From the NCBI GenBank assembly GCA_903921945.1, contig CAIXSC010001054.1:1-6116 (forward strand): a stretch of 6,116 bases of DNA. The letters run 5' to 3'. This stretch comes from an uncultured Planctomycetaceae bacterium. Lineage in GTDB: Bacteria > Planctomycetota > Planctomycetia > Pirellulales > Pirellulaceae. The notes under the pieces were generated by a model. It saw only the letters and a list, made by a program, of their open reading frames with translations. It ran no database searches and was not told where the DNA came from. Within the stretch, counting starts at the first letter, position 1. Each line of letters begins with the position of its first letter. The position numbers and the translations under genes are program-made. Below, piece by piece: positions 6,116 to 6,116 of the stretch.

Positions 6116-6116
6116 G

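Overview
The window looks like a piece of a GC-rich bacterial chromosome, most likely from the Planctomycetota. This is an inference from three things: the protein sequences, an ABC-2 permease fused to a CPBP protease, and a small bacterial CD225/dispanin protein. No rRNA or other phylogenetic marker is present to confirm it.

Left part (+ strand): after about 300 bases with no convincing gene comes hisE (phosphoribosyl-ATP pyrophosphohydrolase, histidine biosynthesis), ending at 755. No other his gene is visible. It converges on a minus-strand gene, and the 366-base gap between them holds a strong hairpin with a T-rich tail on the minus strand. This is a clear intrinsic terminator that may also work for the + strand.

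Middle and right (- strand), in transcription order: an ABC transporter ATPase of the NatA type (5953-5192); a 763-residue fusion of a NatB-type ABC-2 permease to a CPBP (CAAX-protease-like) intramembrane protease (5176-2885); a metal-dependent amidohydrolase of the MtaD/TrzA type (2888-1566); and a 115-residue CD225/dispanin membrane protein with a GTG start (1469-1122). The ATPase and permease are 15 bases apart, and the permease and amidohydrolase overlap by four bases (ATGA), so these three form one operon. A probable terminator hairpin separates them from the CD225 gene. It lies so close to the CD225 start that it may act as an attenuator.

Together the operon suggests a NatAB-like ABC exporter whose permease carries its own intramembrane protease domain, co-made with a cytoplasmic deaminase/hydrolase of unknown substrate. 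I do not see an entirely new system. The points most worth attention are the transporter-protease fusion and its coupling to the amidohydrolase, the leader hairpin before the CD225 gene, a perfect 3 x 18 bp in-frame repeat in the permease ectodomain, and a possible zinc-ribbon protein tail at the right edge.
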